Both the position numbers and the translations under genes were made by a program. From Alphaproteobacteria bacterium (GTDB lineage Bacteria > Pseudomonadota > Alphaproteobacteria > ATCC43930 > CGMCC-115725), in the NCBI GenBank assembly GCA_030039975.1, contig JASHUO010000585.1, forward strand, positions 1-6,407: a stretch of 6,407 bases of DNA, given 5' to 3'. Positions within the stretch are counted from its first letter, which is position 1; each line of letters begins with the position of its first letter. The notes under the pieces are model-generated. The model was given only the letters and a program-made list of their open reading frames with translations, did no database searches and was not told the origin of the DNA. Shown piece after piece: positions 1 to 4,699 of the stretch.

Positions 1-1
1 G

Positions 2-97
2 ACTGCGACCCGGATCAGGCTGGCATTCGCCGCGAACTGTCCGGATGCCGCGTTGTTCCGCGAGTTGGTTGGTGCGCTGATTCCGCGCCCTACGTGA
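2..97 (+). CDS. C-terminal tail of an unidentified protein (5' end outside window)
   Basis: An open frame enters from the left edge and ends at a TGA at 95-97, leaving 31 codons that end in ALFRELVGALIPRPT. Third positions are mostly G or C, as in the other genes here, and the two other forward frames lack that bias. The tail looks like an amphipathic C-terminal helix with a short Pro/Arg end. Too little remains to assign a family. A transcriptional regulator next to the NTF2-like gene would be unsurprising but is not shown. The reading frame is moderately supported and the function is unknown. Confidence 0.4.
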   Translation, partial: TATRIRLAFAANCPDAALFRELVGALIPRPT

Positions 98-102
98 GCG
101 AT

Positions 103-116
103 GGGGCAAGTGCCCC
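103..116 (+). repeat. Short GGGGC/GCCCC hairpin behind the first partial gene
   Basis: GGGGC at 103-107 pairs with GCCCC at 112-116 around the 4-base loop AAGT, six bases after the stop at 97. No T-run follows, so it is not a canonical intrinsic terminator. It could be a weak 3' stem protecting the message or may be incidental. The rest of 117-347 shows no gene and no promoter I can defend. Confidence 0.3.
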
Positions 117-358
117 GGTAGAACCCCGCTCGATCAACTCCAGCGCCTTGCAGATATGGTTTCAAATGCGGTCCAGCCAGCCGGTGGGGCGGCGCGACCG
201 CATTCGTTCGTGCATCATAACGTAACTGCGGCTGCTTCGTACGGTGAATAACATGGGCTAGCGGCCAGGCCGCCTGTCGCGAAAGCCTCTCCGGCGCGTC
301 CACAGCGAGGGCAGCGGACGTGCCGCCCACCCCACCCTACGACAATCGAGGAATTCCC

Positions 359-760
359 ATGCCAAAGACCACACCGGAGCAAAACAAGGCGCTCGTGCTT
401 GAGGCTTTCGACACATTGTTCAACAAGCGCGACTATGCCGCCGCCGAACGCTATTGGTCGGACCGCTACATCCAGCACAGCGCCCACATCGCGCCCGGCC
501 GCGACGGCCTGTTCGACCTGATCCGCACGCTTCCGGCCACGCTGACATACGAGAACCAGCTCATCGTCGCTGAAGGAGATTTCGTGATCGCGCATGGCCG
601 GTTCTCCGGCAATGGACGCCCGGCCGCCTGGATCGCCGCCGACATTGTCCGCATCGAAGACGGCAAGCTCGCCGAGCACTGGGACGTCCTCCAGGAGGAA
701 GCGACCAAGGCGCAATCCGTCAGCGGATTGCCGATGTTCGGCGACCGCTTCCCTGGCTGA
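359..760 (+). CDS. NTF2/SnoaL-like family protein (cytosolic)
   Basis: This 133-aa protein has the length and pattern of single-domain SnoaL-like members of the nuclear transport factor 2 superfamily. An N-terminal helix pair (residues 6-35, ending in an NKRDYAAAERYW-type segment) is followed by YIQHSAHIAPGRDGL (37-51) and by the closing strand pattern DIVRIEDGKLAEHWDVLQ (95-112). H40 and the H107-W108-D109 group line the pocket in this family. It resembles the predicted SnoaL-like aldol-condensation group, but folds of this type serve many substrates and the actual reaction is unknown. The ATG at 359 is preferred over the in-frame GTG at 320 because GAGGAA at 348-353 sits five bases upstream and the N-terminal extension looks non-coding. 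There is no signal peptide, so it should be cytosolic. It is followed after 38 bases by a broken dehydrogenase gene with its own ribosome site, suggesting a former two-gene unit. Confidence 0.88.
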   Translation: MPKTTPEQNKALVLEAFDTLFNKRDYAAAERYWSDRYIQHSAHIAPGRDGLFDLIRTLPATLTYENQLIVAEGDFVIAHGRFSGNGRPAAWIAADIVRIEDGKLAEHWDVLQEEATKAQSVSGLPMFGDRFPG

Positions 761-798
761 TCTCCTGTTCCTGAACCGCACATCGAGGAGTCGAACTC

Positions 799-1052
799 GT
801 GAAACTCAGAGATAACACCATCTTCATCACGCGCCGCCCTGGGTGCGTACCGACCTCATGAACAGCCGCGAGGCCAAGGAGGCTATGCCGCTGGGCCAAT
901 TCATCGTAGAGGCAATGGCAGTGCTTGGCACGGACGTCGACGAGATCCTGGTCGAGGAGGCGAAGGCCTTGCGGGCTAATGCGGGTCCGCGCGAACATGA
1001 CTTCGTCAATCGCTTCAACGAGTTCGTATCTGCGCGCTTGGCCGGTGGTTGA
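799..1052 (+). pseudogene. Remnant of a DltE-type short-chain dehydrogenase with a large internal deletion
   Basis: A GTG at 799 with GAGGAG at 785-790 starts VKLRDNTIFIT, which matches the N-terminus of DltE-like short-chain dehydrogenases (Bacillus DltE begins MKLTNNTILIT). At about 830 the sequence jumps to another frame that reads APPWVRTDLMN from 831. It continues to a TGA at 1050-1052 with the family's C-terminal helices (EILVEEAKALR, then FVNRFNEF). The Rossmann glycine motif, the NNAG region and the catalytic Ser-Tyr-Lys are all absent: about 170 codons of a ~250-aa enzyme are missing. The first frame runs into a TGA at 859-861 after 20 codons. The deletion length is not a multiple of three, so no fused protein is made. 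A 69-codon frame from 843 could be misannotated as a gene but has no ribosome site and is only the enzyme's tail. The family is NAD(P)-dependent oxidoreductases of undefined substrate in proteobacteria. No activity is expected. Confidence 0.85.
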
Positions 1053-1062
1053 GCACGTGTCA

Positions 1063-1081
1063 ACACCGCCGCCCGCGGTGT
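1063..1081 (+). repeat. Perfect 7-bp stem-loop between the pseudogene and the next gene
   Basis: ACACCGC (1063-1069) pairs with GCGGTGT (1075-1081) around CGCCC. It begins 11 bases after the pseudogene stop and lies 50 bases before the dehydrogenase start at 1131. No T-run follows, so it is not a textbook terminator. It also contains the first base or two of the alternative GTG start at 1080, which argues against that start. A leader or message-stability role is possible but unproven. Confidence 0.4.
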
Positions 1082-1130
1082 GGCATCCTGGGCGGCGGCT
1101 CTGCTGCAGCTCACGGGGGGAGTGTGCCGG

Positions 1131-2075
1131 ATGAAAGTAGCGATCCTGGACGACTATCAAAATGTCGCGCTGGGCTTGGCCGACTGGTCGGGGGTAGCGC
1201 GGCGCGCTGAGATCACGGTATTCAACGATCACCTCGCCGATCCCGCTGCGGTGATCGAACGGCTGCGTCCCTTCGATGTCGTCTGTGTCATGCGCGAACG
1301 GACCCCGCTGCCGCGCGACATCCTGCAGCAGCTGCCGCAGCTCAAGCTGATTGCGTCGACGGGACCCAGAAACGCCGCGATCGACATGCGGGCGGCGGCG
1401 GAGCGCGGCATACTCGTGACCTCTACCGGCTATGAATCGACGCCGACGATCGAGCTCACCTGGGCTCTCATCCTGGCGAGCGCACGCCAGCTTGTCCAAG
1501 AAGCCGGCTCGGTGCGGGATGGCGGTTGGCAAACCAGCCTGGGTGCAAACCTGCGGGGCAAATGCCTCGGCGTGCTGGGCCTGGGCAATATCGGCAAGGA
1601 GGTCGCCCGGATCGGCCTCGCCTTCGGCATGACGGTGATCGCCTGGAGTCAGAATCTCACGGCGGAAGCCGCCCGCGCTGCCGGCGCGACGCTCGTCGAC
1701 AAGCCGGCGCTGTTCGGCCAGGCCGATATCGTGACAATCCATCTTATCCTCAGTCGGCGGACCGTCGGACTGGTCGGCGCCGCCGAGCTCGCTCTCATGA
1801 AGCCGACGGCGCGGCTGATCAACACGTCGCGCGGCCCGATCGTTGACGAAGCGGCCCTGATCGAAGCGCTTCAGGCGCGCCGGATCGCCGCCGCCGCGAT
1901 CGACGTGTTCGACACCGAGCCCTTGCCCGCGGATCACCCGTTTCGCAAGCTGAACAACGTGCTGACGACGCCGCACATCGGCTACGTCACGGAAGAGCTC
2001 TATCGCACTTTCTACGGCGACGCCGCCGCCAGCATCGCGGCGTGGCTCGACACGCAATCTCCAACTCGACCGTAG
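1131..2075 (+). CDS. D-2-hydroxyacid dehydrogenase family protein (NAD-dependent)
   Basis: This 314-aa protein belongs to the D-isomer-specific 2-hydroxyacid dehydrogenase family, which reversibly oxidises D-2-hydroxyacids to 2-ketoacids with NAD(P) in the cytosol. The substrate-binding domain (about 1-100) begins MKVAILDDYQNVAL. The Rossmann domain carries GLGNIG at 150-155. The catalytic triad is present: R234 in NTSRGPI, E263 in DTEPLP and H282 in TPHIGY. Length is normal for the family and the C-terminus closes with the usual helix (AASIAAWLD). The ATG at 1131 is chosen over the GTG at 1080 because a GGGGGG-AG ribosome site lies at 1115-1122 and because MKVAILDDY is the usual family start. 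Substrate cannot be read from sequence: phosphoglycerate, glyoxylate/hydroxypyruvate and other ketoacids are all handled by relatives. It follows a broken short-chain dehydrogenase by 78 bases and ends at a strong terminator, so it is the last gene of its transcription unit. Confidence 0.93.
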   Translation: MKVAILDDYQNVALGLADWSGVARRAEITVFNDHLADPAAVIERLRPFDVVCVMRERTPLPRDILQQLPQLKLIASTGPRNAAIDMRAAAERGILVTSTGYESTPTIELTWALILASARQLVQEAGSVRDGGWQTSLGANLRGKCLGVLGLGNIGKEVARIGLAFGMTVIAWSQNLTAEAARAAGATLVDKPALFGQADIVTIHLILSRRTVGLVGAAELALMKPTARLINTSRGPIVDEAALIEALQARRIAAAAIDVFDTEPLPADHPFRKLNNVLTTPHIGYVTEELYRTFYGDAAASIAAWLDTQSPTRP

Positions 2076-2084
2076 TTGGCCGAA

Positions 2085-2106
2085 TGAGTCTCCCTGCTGA
2101 GACTTA
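2085..2106 (+). repeat. Hairpin directly abutting the terminator
   Basis: AGTCTC (2087-2092) pairs with GAGACT (2099-2104). The stem extends outward through a G-T and a T-A pair to 2085/2106, with the loop CCTGCT. The outer end touches the first base of the next stem at 2107, so two hairpins would stack end to end behind the dehydrogenase stop. It may protect the 3' end or help pausing. Confidence 0.5.
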
Positions 2107-2135
2107 CCCCGCCTGGCGCGGGGCAATTTTTCTTT
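2107..2135 (+). terminator. Intrinsic terminator of the dehydrogenase gene
   Basis: CCCCGC (2107-2112) pairs with GCGGGG (2118-2123) around CTGGC and is followed by CAA, five T (2127-2131), C and three more T. It sits 32 bases after the stop of the 2-hydroxyacid dehydrogenase on the same strand, a classical Rho-independent layout. Confidence 0.82.
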
Positions 2136-2482
2136 CGTCGGGTGCAGCGCGGATCGCAGTCTGAGACGCTGAGTTGGCGTCGCTTCGCCGACGCGATTCG
2201 GTCGGCAATCGATGCACGGCGCGCTTTGCAGACATGCACGCAAACCAGCATTGTGCTGCTGTGCAGCGTTATCACGCGGCTGTGAGAACGACGTGACCGC
2301 AGTTAGCTTGGATTTTCCTGGTGGAATCGCACGCCAGACGCTGCGGTGCGCATCTTACGAACGGCTCTCCCGCTTCATCCCCACCGCATCGCAGCACCGT
2401 GGCATTCGAAATTGGCGCGCCCCTGCGCGCGATCCGCGGTGCAGCATCCTCCTCGTACCGTTCGTGACCCAGGAGATTTGGT
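2136..2482 (+). other. Intergenic region upstream of the 110-aa exported protein
   Basis: These 347 bases hold no convincing gene. A forward frame from 2212 has poor composition (runs such as ALCCCAAL) and runs into the next gene in another frame. Visible structures are a 6-bp stem GCGTCG/CGACGC (2177-2194, loop CTTCGC), a 5-bp stem GCTGC/GCAGC (2255-2267) and GCGCGC/GCGCGC around CCCT (2415-2430). The promoter and leader of the gene at 2483 should lie here, but no -35/-10 pair is good enough to name. Its ribosome site AGGAGA is at 2471-2476. Confidence 0.5.
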
Positions 2483-2815
2483 ATGTTGCGTTCACTAACG
2501 AATTTCGTTGTACCCATGTCACTCGTTGCCGCGCTGGCGCTGCCGCTGGCGAGCCAATCGGCATTGGCGGCTGGTGATGTCCCCGATGATCCGTCAACCA
2601 CGGCCATGGCCAGGGCGCTCGCGACCAGCAATCCGACGGTGCTGTCGAATCCCGATTTCACCGACAATCCCGATCTCGCCGGCCAAGAAGGCTCTTATGG
2701 TGGTGCGGTCGGTTCGCGTGGTTCTGGGACGGAGAACTACCCACCGGGTGCCAATGGGCCGGAGGCGACTGGCGCCACGATGAATGGCAGCATGATGGGT
2801 CAGGCTGCGGACTAG
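2483..2815 (+). CDS. Small exported protein of unknown function (110 aa)
   Basis: I do not recognise a family. The start has a good AGGAGA six bases upstream. Residues 1-29 form a typical Sec signal peptide: Arg at 3, a hydrophobic core VVPMSLVAALALPLA, then SALA before AGDVPDD, so cleavage after A29 or A30 is expected. The mature ~80 residues are acidic and low in hydrophobics. They contain repeated NP and D motifs (SNPTVLSNPDFTDNPDL) followed by a Gly/Ser-rich stretch and a Met-containing tail (TMNGSMMGQAAD). No cysteine remains in the mature part. This composition suggests a disordered periplasmic or secreted protein. Terminators on both sides (2107-2135 and 2841-2870) make it a single-gene transcript. 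Coding is well supported by codon bias, ribosome site and signal peptide. Function is unknown. Confidence 0.82.
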   Translation: MLRSLTNFVVPMSLVAALALPLASQSALAAGDVPDDPSTTAMARALATSNPTVLSNPDFTDNPDLAGQEGSYGGAVGSRGSGTENYPPGANGPEATGATMNGSMMGQAAD

Positions 2816-2840
2816 AGCCCGCGTGCTTGTCGACCAGAGA

Positions 2841-2870
2841 GCCCCGCCCTCACCGGCGGGGCTTTTCTTT
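2841..2870 (+). terminator. Intrinsic terminator 1 of 3, behind the 110-aa exported protein
   Basis: GCCCCGCC (2841-2848) pairs perfectly with GGCGGGGC (2855-2862) around CTCACC, with weaker extension outward through A-T and G-T pairs. It is followed by TTTT-C-TTT (2863-2870). It lies 25 bases after the stop at 2815 on the same strand. Confidence 0.88.
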
Positions 2871-2872
2871 CC

Positions 2873-2894
2873 GACTCGCTTCGTTGGCCGAGTC
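2873..2894 (+). repeat. Hairpin following terminator 1
   Basis: GACTCG (2873-2878) pairs with CGAGTC (2889-2894) around a 10-base loop beginning CTTCG. It starts three bases after the terminator T-run. A similar placement recurs at 3088-3112, so terminator plus trailing hairpin looks like a repeated module. Confidence 0.5.
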
Positions 2895-2934
2895 CAACTA
2901 TACTGTCGCTTCTACCCTTAACCCCGCATACTTC

Positions 2935-2963
2935 AAGCCCCGTCCCATTCGGCGGGGCTTTTT
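2935..2963 (+). terminator. Intrinsic terminator 2 of 3
   Basis: AAGCCCCG (2935-2942) pairs with CGGGGCTT (2953-2960). The stem extends inward by a T-G and a C-G pair, giving 10 bp around the loop CCATTC, and is followed by five T (2959-2963, overlapping the stem end). No gene precedes it between 2870 and 2935, so it is either a back-up to terminator 1 or the end of a short untranslated transcript. Confidence 0.78.
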
Positions 2964-3044
2964 GTTGCTCTTGACTAACTAATTGCGGTGTGGTCTTCTG
3001 GATCGCCGTTGGGAGGGCCCTGACGGCCAAAGCGTCTACTCACT

Positions 3045-3082
3045 GCCCCGCTTCTGCATTCGCGCTGAGCGGGGCTTTCTTT
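3045..3082 (+). terminator. Intrinsic terminator 3 of 3
   Basis: GCCCCGCT (3045-3052) pairs with AGCGGGGC (3068-3075) around a 15-base loop, followed by TTT-C-TTT (3076-3082). The arms are nearly the same as in terminators 1 and 2, but the loop and flanks differ. Between terminators 2 and 3 there is no coding frame with a ribosome site. Confidence 0.72.
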
Positions 3083-3087
3083 ATCCG

Positions 3088-3112
3088 GTCACGCGCCCGC
3101 TTCGCTCGTGAC
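3088..3112 (+). repeat. Hairpin following terminator 3
   Basis: GTCACG (3088-3093) pairs with CGTGAC (3107-3112). The loop contains CGCTTCG, the same short core found in the loop region of the hairpin at 2873-2894. It starts five bases after the terminator T-run. Confidence 0.5.
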
Positions 3113-3263
3113 AGCAGGACCGCCCAGCTCACTGCTGCGTCGGCTGCAACAATCGTCCTGTCTTGCCTCCACCGAGATCAGGTTCCGGCGGCACCTCACC
3201 CGCCGGGCCGCAGCGATCAGATCTTGCATCTGAAGCGGCTACAGATTGTAGGGTGACGGGTAC

Positions 3264-3461
3264 ATGCCGCGCCCGAGGAAGATTGCGGACGATATCGTCC
3301 GAACGATGCCGAGCGTGTCAGCCAAGACAGCAAAGGCCGTCCAAGACGACCGTTCCGGGCATCGTATCAGCACCGCGTCCGAGGCGATCCGCCGGTTGAC
3401 CGAAGCGGGATTGGAGCGGCTCGCATCGAAGCCCAACGGCACTGCCGCGACGGAGCAGTAG
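3264..3461 (+). CDS. Small ribbon-helix-helix-like protein (65 aa)
   Basis: This 65-aa basic protein begins MPRPRKIADDIVRTMPSV. Its middle, HRISTASEAIRRLTEAGLERLA (33-54), has the S-x-SEAIRRL-x-E-x-GL pattern of the second helix pair in ribbon-helix-helix DNA-binding proteins. The preceding strand is not a clean match, so a non-DNA-binding relative is possible. Ribbon-helix-helix proteins act as dimeric repressors, often as antitoxins or plasmid and metabolic regulators. The ribosome site is weak (GGGTGA at 3251-3256). Third-position bias supports coding on this strand rather than the overlapping reverse frame 3239-3655. The stop is five bases before the next ATG, so the two genes are probably cotranscribed. 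I expect a small regulator, with the target unknown. Confidence 0.68.
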   Translation: MPRPRKIADDIVRTMPSVSAKTAKAVQDDRSGHRISTASEAIRRLTEAGLERLASKPNGTAATEQ

Positions 3462-3466
3462 ACGCC

Positions 3467-3706
3467 ATGGCCAGCTTTGAGATCGATCCCCGCGTCGCCG
3501 AGCGCTTCGTCAGCACGCTGCCGCCGCGACAAGAGCTCATCTATCGTCTCGCCGTCCGCAATCTGTGCGCGCGCTGTCGCGGCGATCGACAATTCCGACA
3601 GCGCACTGAGATGCTGATCGTGCAATTCGGCAAGGATCTGCCGGCGGTGATGCAAGACGCGCGTAAGCTCGAGGCCGAGCTGATGGCGTCGGTGGCAGGG
3701 CGGTAG
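3467..3706 (+). CDS. Hypothetical 79-aa protein with a CxxC pair
   Basis: I do not recognise a family. The gene starts five bases after the ribbon-helix-helix-like gene, with CGGAG at 3451-3455 as a somewhat distant ribosome site inside the previous coding end. The protein is mostly helical and charged: EIDPRVAERFVSTLPPRQELIYRLAVRNL, then C34-A-R-C37, then a second helical half ending in DARKLEAELMASVAGR. There is no signal peptide and no membrane segment. One CxxC alone could bind metal only in a dimer, or be a redox pair. Codon bias is strong. The pairing with a small DNA-binding-type protein resembles toxin-antitoxin gene order, but no known toxin motif is visible, so this is only a possibility. 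Confidence 0.7.
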   Translation: MASFEIDPRVAERFVSTLPPRQELIYRLAVRNLCARCRGDRQFRQRTEMLIVQFGKDLPAVMQDARKLEAELMASVAGR

Positions 3707-3816
3707 CGGGGCGTCCGATCCCGGCGCGGCTTTCCTGTCGTTCTGGTTCGTCGGCGCTGCCCGCCGCGTCTCACGGAGGCCGGCAACGTCTCGGTTTTGG
3801 AGTAGAGTACATTTCG

Positions 3817-3987
3817 ATGGCCGAGCTCGAAGACGAAGTGTTGTGGCTGCGCTTTCGCGTTCGGCGGCTGCGTGTCATCCTCCGCCTCGTGAGCGGCGCA
3901 AATTTCGATAAGGCGCTCGTCGAAACTGCCCTGAAAGAACTGATAGCAGATGCCGAAGCTCGGCTTGATGACCTCGAACGAAACTAG
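3817..3987 (+). CDS. Small charged helical protein (56 aa)
   Basis: An ATG at 3817 opens 56 codons ending in TAG at 3985-3987, short enough to be missed by length cut-offs. The protein starts MAELEDEVLWLRFRVRRLRV and ends in EARLDDLERN. It is rich in Leu, Arg, Glu and Asp with heptad-like spacing, so one or two amphipathic helices, possibly a coiled coil, are likely. There is no signal peptide or cysteine. GGAG at 3799-3802 is 14 bases upstream, rather far. An ATT at 3811 in frame would be better spaced but is a rare start. Codon bias favours coding. The next gene starts 74 bases downstream on the same strand. Function is unknown; short helical proteins of this kind are common hypotheticals in Bradyrhizobium-like genomes (recalled, not checked). 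Confidence 0.62.
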   Translation: MAELEDEVLWLRFRVRRLRVILRLVSGANFDKALVETALKELIADAEARLDDLERN

Positions 3988-4061
3988 GGATTGGAGACTC
4001 TACCCCCAGGCGGGGCAGGCACGACAGGCACCTTCGGCCAAAGGCCACGCAGGACGGAAGG

Positions 4062-4436
4062 ATGAGAGTTATGTCAGCCATGCTTGGTCGAGTAACGCTC
4101 ACTCTGAGCATGGTGCTGATGGGATCGCCCGCCATCGCCGGGCCAATGACGGTCGGTGATCTCCAGATGATTTGCAGCGGGACCGATGCCGAGAGTAAAG
4201 CTGCCTGCCGCTTCTATATCCTGGGTGTCACGGAGGGCATCGAGTTGGCAAGGGGCGACACTCCCAACGCCTTCTGCATCGCGCCCGATACCTCCAGCAT
4301 GGCGCTGGAGGATGCCGTCGAGACCGCGATGAAGGATGATCTTCCACTCCACCCCAAGGATCGCGAGCTCTCCGCCTCTGGCTTTGTTGGGGCGATCGTC
4401 TTCAAAGCCTTCCCCTGTGAGAAACGGCAAGAGTAG
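4062..4436 (+). CDS. Rap1a/Tai-family exported protein (immunity-protein fold)
   Basis: This 124-aa protein has a signal peptide (core LTLSMVLMGSPAIA, cleavage after A26) followed by a domain matching the Rap1a/Tai immunity family. Visible landmarks are TVGDLQMIC (30-38), ACRFYILGVTEGIELA (48-63), FCIAPD (71-76), a helical LEDAVETAMKDDLPLHPKDRELSASGFV segment, and a closing IVFKAFPCE (112-120). Four cysteines (C38, C49, C72, C119) fit two disulfides in the periplasm. The founding members, Serratia Rap1a and Tai4 proteins, neutralise type VI amidase effectors such as Tae4. Many family members stand alone with no known partner, and no effector or secretion gene is in this window, so an immunity role is not established here. 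Start choice: ATG 4062 (AGGAC upstream) and ATG 4071 (AAGGA eight bases upstream) are both acceptable, differing by three residues. Confidence 0.8.
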   Translation: MRVMSAMLGRVTLTLSMVLMGSPAIAGPMTVGDLQMICSGTDAESKAACRFYILGVTEGIELARGDTPNAFCIAPDTSSMALEDAVETAMKDDLPLHPKDRELSASGFVGAIVFKAFPCEKRQE

Positions 4437-4699
4437 CCGACGGGAGATCATGACCAGCGAGCGCGGCGAAGGCGCGACAGGAGATTGAGACTAAGCCAGC
4501 ACGCCGATGACCCGCTCGCAATTTGCAGTGCGACCGTGATGGCGTGGTCATCGATCCGGCGCGCCATTCTTGGCTGCGGGCCCAGTCTGCGAGCCCCAAA
4601 ACGCGGGTGTCGCCCTTGCCGAGCGACACCCGCGAACACGATGATGGAGCGCGGCGGTTTGAGGGGGAACTCGCCCCCACCTTCACTTCGGAGGCAATG
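4437..4699 (+). other. Spacer between two exported-protein genes
   Basis: About 260 bases without a supported gene. Reverse frames cross it (4448-4714, 4402-4824) but have no ribosome site and read through a perfect inverted repeat, so they are not called. The notable content is the 12-bp inverted repeat at 4602-4634 and a smaller GGGGG/CCCCC pairing near 4663-4678. A strong ribosome site CGGAGG at 4689-4694 serves the next gene. Confidence 0.5.
4598..4634 (-). terminator. Perfect 12-bp inverted repeat; possible minus-strand terminator or dispersed palindrome
   Basis: CGCGGGTGTCGC (4602-4613) pairs without mismatch with GCGACACCCGCG (4623-4634) around the 9-base loop CCTTGCCGA. Read on the minus strand, the stem is followed directly by four T (complement of AAAA at 4598-4601), which fits a modest intrinsic terminator for transcription coming from the right. 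On the plus strand no T-run follows. The nearest minus-strand genes end at 5144, about 500 bases away, so the element may instead be a copy of a genome-wide palindromic repeat. The structure is certain; the role is not. Confidence 0.55.

Larger units (their letters stand above)
2816..3263 (+). other. Non-coding region with serial terminators
   Basis: These 448 bases carry three terminator-like hairpins and two trailing hairpins, listed separately. A forward frame from 2990 runs through terminator 3 and its translation has no protein-like character, so no gene is called. The segment 3113-3263 shows no further strong structure, and the promoter for the next small genes presumably lies there. 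TTGACT at 2971-2976 resembles a -35 box, but nothing like a -10 box stands at the right distance. Confidence 0.5.

Noticed and set aside
215..783. Long reverse frames opposite the first NTF2-like gene
   Set aside because: They are shadows of the plus-strand gene, have low-complexity Arg/Gly-rich translations and lack ribosome sites.
843..1052. Independent 69-aa gene
   Set aside because: It has no ribosome site, and its sequence is exactly the C-terminal end of a DltE-type dehydrogenase whose N-terminus lies just upstream in another frame.
720..2243. 507-codon reverse frame across the dehydrogenase
   Set aside because: It is the antisense of a gene with an intact family motif set and runs through a terminator and a pseudogene. 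Its Arg/Gln/Asp-rich translation is typical of GC-rich shadow frames.
2212..2577. Forward 121-codon frame before and into the exported-protein gene
   Set aside because: It overlaps the supported gene at 2483 in another frame and its translation is rich in Cys and Arg with no protein-like pattern.
2971..2999. TTGACT as a promoter for a small RNA between terminators 2 and 3
   Set aside because: The hexamer at the -10 distance (TCTTCT) is a poor match, so the promoter cannot be supported from sequence alone.
3239..3655. 138-codon reverse frame opposite the two small genes
   Set aside because: Codon bias and gene-like spacing favour the plus strand. The reverse translation shows no family and no good ribosome site was seen.
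4004..4015. CCCC/GGGG pairing as a terminator after the 56-aa gene
   Set aside because: It has only four pairs and no T-run.
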